Below are positions 59,132-64,000 of a DNA stretch of 64,000 nt, piece by piece (positions within the stretch are counted from its first letter, which is position 1; every line of letters starts with the position of its first letter). The position numbers and the translations under genes were made by a program. Under the pieces are notes generated by a model. That model searched no databases, was not told the origin of the DNA, and saw only the letters and a list, made by a program, of their open reading frames with translations. Origin of the DNA: CAZDET01 sp964504335. GTDB taxonomy: Bacteria; Bacteroidota; Bacteroidia; Chitinophagales; Saprospiraceae. The DNA is taken from positions 23,286-87,285 of the forward strand of contig CAZDET010000013.1 of NCBI GenBank assembly GCA_964504335.1, written 5' to 3'.

Positions 59132-59652
59132 TGGAACGAGGTATCGTCAATAGCATCATCCGGTTCGTGATTTTGCTGCTGCTGCAGGTCTTTCTGTTCA
59201 AGCAGCTGGCATTCGGTTTTGGTGGTACCGACTATTTCGTCGTGTTCATCTACCCGCTGTTCATTCTGCTGCTTCCGTTGCGTATTACTCAGCCCCTGGT
59301 TATTCTGCTCTCTTTTGCCCTTGGGTTGCTGATCGATTTGTTTTATGCTACCGGTGGGTTGCACGCTGCCGCCGCCACCTTTACGGCCTGGGTACGCCCG
59401 TTTATCGTGAAGCAGCTAGCACCCCGCGAGGGGTATAGCCCGAAGGCAAAACCGACCAAACACGACTTGGGCGATGGCTGGTTTTTACGGTACGCCGCCC
59501 TCATGATGGCCATACATACATTCGTATTTTTCTCCGTGCAGGCATTTACTCCGGTTTACATACTGAGTATCATCGGAAAGACCATCGGCAGCTGGCTGAT
59601 TTCCATGGTTTTTCTGCTGGTGAGCGTGTACGTGTTTAACCCCAAAGACTGA
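59131..59652 (+). CDS. mreD: Rod-shape-determining protein MreD
   Basis: A 173-residue membrane protein with about five hydrophobic helices (for example ILLLLQVFLFKQLAFG and ILLLPLRITQPLVILLSFAL). The GLLIDLFYATGGLHAAAATF segment fits MreD, a small, poorly conserved family recognised mainly by position and topology. It starts in the mreC stop and ends 8 bases before mrdA. Confidence 0.85.
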   Translation: MERGIVNSIIRFVILLLLQVFLFKQLAFGFGGTDYFVVFIYPLFILLLPLRITQPLVILLSFALGLLIDLFYATGGLHAAAATFTAWVRPFIVKQLAPREGYSPKAKPTKHDLGDGWFLRYAALMMAIHTFVFFSVQAFTPVYILSIIGKTIGSWLISMVFLLVSVYVFNPKD

Positions 59653-59660
59653 TTATCATC

Positions 59661-61520
59661 GTGAAAGCAATTCAGTCAGAACAGCAGCGGTCAGATATTA
59701 TCAGAGGCATCATCATTGCCCTGGCCCTGGTACTGATTGGGAAGGCCTTCCACCTCCAGGTGCTCAATACCGACTTCCGCCAGGTTGCCGATGCGGCCGG
59801 CACGGGAAAAGTCGTCGAATATCCCGCCCGGGGACTCCTCTTCGATCGCAACGGCGAGTTGTTGGTCTCCAACCGCCCGATGTACGATCTTCAGGTGACG
59901 TACAACCAGTTCGAAGAATACGCCGCTGATTTCGATACCGCCGATTTTTGTGACTTGCTCGAAATCGACCGGGCATACTTCGAAGAGAATATCAAACGCA
60001 ACTGGAAGGACCCACGCTACTCGCGGTCCAAACCTTTTGTTTTTGAAAGTAAAATCTCCAAAACGCGCTTTGCCGCTTTCCAGGAACGCCTGTACGACTT
60101 TCCCGGCTTCTCCATCCAGAAGCGGAAAGCCCGCCGCTACAAGCACCCCAACGCCGCCCACCTGCTCGGCTACATTTCCGAGGTATCGCAGCGGGAGATC
60201 GACCAACAACCGGATGTGTATGCCCCCGGCGATTACATCGGTACCACGGGGCTGGAGCGCTACTACGAAGACTCCCTGCGTGGCCTGAAGGGCCTGCGCA
60301 TGATCTACAAGGATCAGCTCGGCCAGGAAGTCGGTAAGGTAAATGACGGTCGTAACGATAAATCTTCTCAGCCCGGTACCGACCTGCGCACGACCATCGA
60401 CCTGCACCTACAGCAATACGGGGAGGAATTGATGCAAAATAAAATCGGTAGCGTCGTGGCTATCGAGCCCAAAACGGGCGAAATTCTGGCCATGGTTAGT
60501 AGCCCAACCTACGACCCCAATGAACTGACGATCGATCAACGCCGCAACGAGACCTTTGCCCGCCTGCTTCAGGATACCCTCAAACCGCTGCACGACCGGA
60601 GTGTGATGGGATTGTATCCGCCCGGCTCCCTCTTCAAGCCGATTGTAGCCCTGATTGCACTGCAAGAGGGCACCCTCCAACCCGATCGGGGCATTCGCTG
60701 TCGCGGTGGCTTTTTTCTCGGCGCCGCCAAAACGGGATGCCACGCCCACCCTTACTGCAGCAATGTGTCGATGGCCATTCAGCACTCCTGCAATGCCTAC
60801 TTTGTTACTACGTTTCTCGAGACCATCAACAAATGGGGCGACGCAGAAACCGGGCTGAATCGATTCAACCGGCACCTCGCCTATTTTGGCCTCGGGAGGC
60901 CGTTGGGCATCGATTTTCCGAACGAAAAAAGCGGGTTAGTCCCAACCTCCGAATATTACGATAAGGTGTATCGCAACGAGAGTAGCTGGAAAGCCATCTG
61001 GATTCGCTCGCTCGGCATCGGCCAGGGCGAATATCTGATGACCAACCTCCAAATCGCCAACCTCGCCGCAGCAATCGCCAATCGGGGGTACTGGATTACG
61101 CCCCACCTCGTCCGTGCCTTCCGCAAACAGGGGCAGGAACAATGGCAACCTTCCTCGCTAGCCAGACAACGCACCGACCTCATTATTCAACCAACGCACT
61201 TCGAACCCGTTGTGGAGGGTATGGCCCGCGTCGTATCTGCCGGCACGGCCCGGATTGCTCAAATTCCCGGCATCGAAGTCTGCGGAAAAACCGGTACTGC
61301 CGAGAATCCGCACGGAGATGACCACTCTATCTTTTTTGCCTTCGCCCCAAAAGACGATCCGAAGATCGCCATTGCGGTATATGTCGAAAACGGAACCTGG
61401 GGATCGACTTTTGCCGCGCCAATTGCCAGCCTCATGATCGAAAAATACCTCAACAACAGCATCCATCCCCGACGCAAGTGGCTCGAAGACCGCATGCTTA
61501 ACGCAAATCTTATCAATTAA
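59661..61520 (+). CDS. mrdA: Penicillin-binding protein 2 (elongation transpeptidase)
   Basis: A 619-residue class B PBP, anchored by an N-terminal helix (IIRGIIIALALVLIGKAF). The pedestal domain starts with VVEYPARGLLFDRNGELLVSN. The transpeptidase active site motifs are complete: S323-x-x-K326 in PPGSLFKP, S376-x-N378 in QHSCNAYF and K543-T-G in CGKTGTA. It crosslinks peptidoglycan in the lateral wall and works with MreC and, normally, the glycosyltransferase RodA. The start is a GTG at 59661. It overlaps the next gene by one base. Confidence 0.95.
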   Translation: MKAIQSEQQRSDIIRGIIIALALVLIGKAFHLQVLNTDFRQVADAAGTGKVVEYPARGLLFDRNGELLVSNRPMYDLQVTYNQFEEYAADFDTADFCDLLEIDRAYFEENIKRNWKDPRYSRSKPFVFESKISKTRFAAFQERLYDFPGFSIQKRKARRYKHPNAAHLLGYISEVSQREIDQQPDVYAPGDYIGTTGLERYYEDSLRGLKGLRMIYKDQLGQEVGKVNDGRNDKSSQPGTDLRTTIDLHLQQYGEELMQNKIGSVVAIEPKTGEILAMVSSPTYDPNELTIDQRRNETFARLLQDTLKPLHDRSVMGLYPPGSLFKPIVALIALQEGTLQPDRGIRCRGGFFLGAAKTGCHAHPYCSNVSMAIQHSCNAYFVTTFLETINKWGDAETGLNRFNRHLAYFGLGRPLGIDFPNEKSGLVPTSEYYDKVYRNESSWKAIWIRSLGIGQGEYLMTNLQIANLAAAIANRGYWITPHLVRAFRKQGQEQWQPSSLARQRTDLIIQPTHFEPVVEGMARVVSAGTARIAQIPGIEVCGKTGTAENPHGDDHSIFFAFAPKDDPKIAIAVYVENGTWGSTFAAPIASLMIEKYLNNSIHPRRKWLEDRMLNANLIN

Positions 61521-62200
61521 TGGATCAACCCTTCCTTCGAGGACTGGCCAGGGGCGTTTCCCTCATCTTCCATCCCCTGTTGATTCCAACGTATATGTTG
61601 ATTCTGCTACTGCTCATCAACCCCTATCTGTTTGGCATCAACTCGATCACCGAACGGGTCGGACAGGAAACCTTGCTGCTCGTTTTTCTCTACACCTTTT
61701 TCCTGCCTGCAGTCTGTATCCTCGTCATGCACTTTTCAGGTATGATCGGCTCCCTGGAAATGCCCGATAAGTCGGATCGAATCGGCCCCTACATTCTCAC
61801 GGGCCTGCTCTACTTGTGGGTATTTTACAATTTCTACAGCTCCGGTCAGGTACCTACGGTTTTTACGGCCTTTATGCTCGGGATCGTCATCGCGCTGTTC
61901 CTGGCCTTTTTTGTCAATATCTTTTCAAAAATCAGTGCGCACGCCGTCGGAGTAGGCGGATTGGTGGCAATGGTGTTCATTACGCTGCTGCGCTTTAGTT
62001 ATCCATCTTTTTCGTTAGATCTAGGCAGTCTGGGCGTCTATTCGGTCAGCGTCGGGCTCGTTTTTCTGGCGGCCATTCTAATTGCCGGACTGGTAGGCAC
62101 GGCGCGCTTATTGCTCAAGGCCCACGATCCAATCGATCTGTACGGGGGCTACCTCGTCGGCTTTACGGCGCAGATGGTAGCCTATCGATTTTTCTTTTAA
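61520..62200 (+). CDS. PAP2-like integral membrane protein
   Basis: A 226-residue protein with about six hydrophobic helices. It is not RodA, which usually follows mrdA: there is no SEDS-type topology (10 helices). The segment SAHAVGVGGLVA and the C-terminal ARLLLKAHDPIDLYGGYLVGF resemble the C-terminal part of PAP2 phosphatases, where a His follows a phosphate-binding motif, but the canonical KxxxxxxRP and PSGH motifs are missing. Its overlap with mrdA (stop/start ATTAATG) says it is co-translated with the elongation operon. A role in lipid-carrier handling is a guess. Confidence 0.6.
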   Translation: MDQPFLRGLARGVSLIFHPLLIPTYMLILLLLINPYLFGINSITERVGQETLLLVFLYTFFLPAVCILVMHFSGMIGSLEMPDKSDRIGPYILTGLLYLWVFYNFYSSGQVPTVFTAFMLGIVIALFLAFFVNIFSKISAHAVGVGGLVAMVFITLLRFSYPSFSLDLGSLGVYSVSVGLVFLAAILIAGLVGTARLLLKAHDPIDLYGGYLVGFTAQMVAYRFFF

Positions 62201-62219
62201 TGCACAGTGGGTGTTCTAA

Positions 62220-62252
62220 CTTAGTTTTGCTTGTAAACTAAGCCTATTTTTG
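62220..62252 (+). promoter_or_regulatory. Inverted repeat and promoter element upstream of nadE
   Basis: CTTAGTTT (62220-62227) and AAACTAAG (62235-62242) form a perfect 8-bp inverted repeat with a 7-base spacer. Immediately after it is TATTTTTG (62245-62252), an exact TAnnTTTG element, 31 bases before the nadE start. The position covers the -33 region, as expected of an operator for a repressor. A weak terminator for the upstream operon is the alternative. Confidence 0.55.
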
Positions 62253-62282
62253 CCTGTTTGCGATGATGAATAAATCGATAGC

Positions 62283-63923
62283 ATGAAAATCGCACTCGCG
62301 CAAATAAATAGCCTCATCGGCGACTTTGAAGGAAACCTGCGAAAAATGCTCGACTTCACCGAGCGCGCCAAACAGGCCCGGGCCGATCTGGTCGTCTTCC
62401 CCGAATTGTGTACCGCGGGATACCCGCCCCGCGACTTCCTGGAATTTCGCGATTTCATCGACCGGGCGCAGGCCTGCGTTGATCGCATGGCGAAAGCAGC
62501 GGATGGTATTGCCATTATCCTCGGCTCCCCTTCCGTAAACCCTCAGGTAGAAGGAAAAGATCTGTTCAACACCGCCTTCTTTTTAGCGGAGGGCCAGATC
62601 CAGCAGGTGCAGCACAAAACGCTACTGCCCACTTACGATATTTTCGACGAGTACCGCTACTTCGAGCCGGCCAAGGAATGGTCGGTGGTCGAATTTCAGG
62701 GGAAGCGCATCGCTCTGCTCATTTGTGAAGACAACTGGAATGTCGGCAACGAAAACCCACTCTACACGGTCAGCCCACTGGATGAGCTGGCCAGTCAGCA
62801 GCCGGATCTGATCATTAATATTTCCGCTTCGCCCTTCGCCTACGCGCACGCTCCCGATCGCATCGAAATGATGCAGGCCAATGTCGAACAGTATCCCATC
62901 CCGTTCTTTCTCTGCAATCAGGTAGGCGCCCAAACGGAGATTATTTTCGACGGCGGTTCCCTCGTGATGTCACCCGATGGGGATGTCTACGACGAGCTCC
63001 CCTACTTTGAGGAAGACCTGCGGGTATACGATCTCGACGCGGTACAATCGGGAGAAGGAGCGCTCGGCGAACGCGCAAAAGACAAAATCCAGCTCATCCA
63101 CGACGGATTGGTCTTCGGAGTGCGGCAATACTTCGAAAAGCTCGGGTTTCGCAAGGCAATTCTCGGCCTTTCGGGAGGGATCGACTCGGCGGTGGTGGCC
63201 GTGCTGGCAGCAAGGGCGCTCGGCCCCGACCAGGTGCGCGTACTGCTCATGCCCTCCCAGTTTTCTTCCGACCACTCCGTGCAGGATGCACGCACATTAG
63301 CCGAGAACCTGGGCGTCCAATACGAACTCATTCCCATCGAACCCATTTACGACAGCTATACCAAAGCCCTGGAACCCCAGCTCTGGGCAACGCCCTTCGG
63401 CCTGGCCGAAGAAAATCTACAAGCCCGTATCCGCGGCGTACTGCTCATGACGATGAGTAATAAATTCGGCAATATCCTCCTGAATACCGGCAATAAAAGC
63501 GAAATCGCCGTCGGTTATAGCACCCTCTACGGCGATATGAACGGCGGCCTGAGCGTCATTGGCGACGTCTACAAAACGGAGGTGTACGAATTGGCCCGAT
63601 TCATCAACAAGGACGGGGAAATCATCCCGGAAAACACCCTGAAAAAAGCCCCTTCCGCCGAATTGCGCCACGATCAGAAAGACAGCGACAGCCTCCCGGA
63701 CTATACCATCCTGGACCAAATCCTCTACCTGTACATCGAGCAACGGCAAGGCCCCCAGGAAATCGTCGAGCGCGGCTACGACCGCGACCTCGTCAATCGA
63801 GTCCTTCGGCTGGTCAATATCAACGAATTTAAGCGTTACCAAACGCCTCCGGTACTACGGGTCAGCCCGAAGGCCTTCGGCATGGGTCGGCGCTTGCCGA
63901 TTGTGGCAAAGTATCTGGCTTGA
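62283..63923 (+). CDS. nadE: Glutamine-dependent NAD(+) synthase
   Basis: A 546-residue two-domain enzyme for the last step of NAD synthesis. The N-terminal nitrilase-like glutaminase domain (about 1-260) has the E41-K112-C148 triad in LVVFPELC, HKTLLP and LLICEDNW; ammonia passes to the C-terminal synthetase domain. This carries the P-loop SGGIDS at residues 297-302, plus LLNTGNKSEIAVGYSTLYGDMNGG. A likely operator-promoter lies just upstream. The gene is followed by 77 bases in which I see nothing before the window ends. Confidence 0.96.
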   Translation: MKIALAQINSLIGDFEGNLRKMLDFTERAKQARADLVVFPELCTAGYPPRDFLEFRDFIDRAQACVDRMAKAADGIAIILGSPSVNPQVEGKDLFNTAFFLAEGQIQQVQHKTLLPTYDIFDEYRYFEPAKEWSVVEFQGKRIALLICEDNWNVGNENPLYTVSPLDELASQQPDLIINISASPFAYAHAPDRIEMMQANVEQYPIPFFLCNQVGAQTEIIFDGGSLVMSPDGDVYDELPYFEEDLRVYDLDAVQSGEGALGERAKDKIQLIHDGLVFGVRQYFEKLGFRKAILGLSGGIDSAVVAVLAARALGPDQVRVLLMPSQFSSDHSVQDARTLAENLGVQYELIPIEPIYDSYTKALEPQLWATPFGLAEENLQARIRGVLLMTMSNKFGNILLNTGNKSEIAVGYSTLYGDMNGGLSVIGDVYKTEVYELARFINKDGEIIPENTLKKAPSAELRHDQKDSDSLPDYTILDQILYLYIEQRQGPQEIVERGYDRDLVNRVLRLVNINEFKRYQTPPVLRVSPKAFGMGRRLPIVAKYLA

Positions 63924-64000
63924 TTAGATTGTAGATATTAGCTTATAGAGCTTAGGCATTGGATTGTTAATCAGTACTTTACTGACCCTTTATTCAGCCT

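Noticed and set aside
1..64000. Search for tRNA, rRNA, insertion sequence or phage genes
   Set aside because: No TTCGA-type T-loop in a cloverleaf context, no rRNA-like stretch, no transposase or integrase motif (DDE, HxxR) and no attachment-site-like repeat flanking a block of genes were found.

Overview
The window looks like chromosomal DNA of a Bacteroidota member, most likely a Lewinella-like genus of the Saprospiria. This is inferred from gene content: several secreted proteins with type IX secretion (T9SS) C-terminal sorting domains, a PorZ-like T9SS protein, a DUF4294 protein, BshA (bacillithiol), a GYDIA-type GHMP kinase with class II HMG-CoA reductase and type 2 IPP isomerase, a succinyl-type ornithine carbamoyltransferase, and promoters of the form TAnnTTTG. 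The DNA is moderately GC-rich. I see no tRNA, rRNA, CRISPR array, phage or insertion sequence.

Layout. 1-4300: the end of a nonribosomal peptide synthetase, a single-domain response regulator and a beta-helix T9SS cargo protein. 4300-12754: a complete arginine operon (acyl-glutamate synthase-like GNAT, argG, argC, argD, argF', argB, argE, argH). It is preceded by a Bacteroidota promoter and a 24-codon ORF with six consecutive arginine codons just before its stop, which is a strong candidate for an arginine attenuator leader peptide. The carbamoyltransferase carries the proline that marks N-succinylornithine enzymes, so the operon probably runs on succinylated intermediates. 12837-21442: three tandem paralogous secreted metzincin proteases that share a catalytic domain, a C-terminal module and a T9SS tail but differ in the middle module. 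21812-26571: a minus-strand run for the mevalonate/isoprenoid pathway plus a ferredoxin-reductase-like flavoprotein and an Nfu Fe-S protein.

26894-30352: rplM-rpsI-rpsB-tsf-pyrH. 30358-36873: ComF, an HtrA protease, an HD protein, a GMC oxidoreductase with its Tat-type small subunit, and an M42 aminopeptidase. 36986-46978: a polysaccharide flippase, then a long minus-strand set of envelope proteins (DUF4294, thioredoxin-like, TPR lipoprotein, GH25 lysozyme, a lipoprotein, Lgt), MtaB, YceI and a MerR regulator. 47127-53878: a large T9SS cargo protein, BshA and PorZ. 53974-55676: nadD and dnaN, with a consensus DnaA box upstream of dnaN. 55764-63923: an M16-like protein without its zinc motif, the cell-elongation set mreB-mreC-mreD-mrdA, a PAP2-like membrane protein where rodA is often found, and NAD synthase.

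Most intergenic regions are short. Several contain degenerate short-period (7 or 8 bp) tandem repeats arranged as inverted arms, a recurring non-coding signature of this genome. All assignments were made by reading the sequence; no database search was run.
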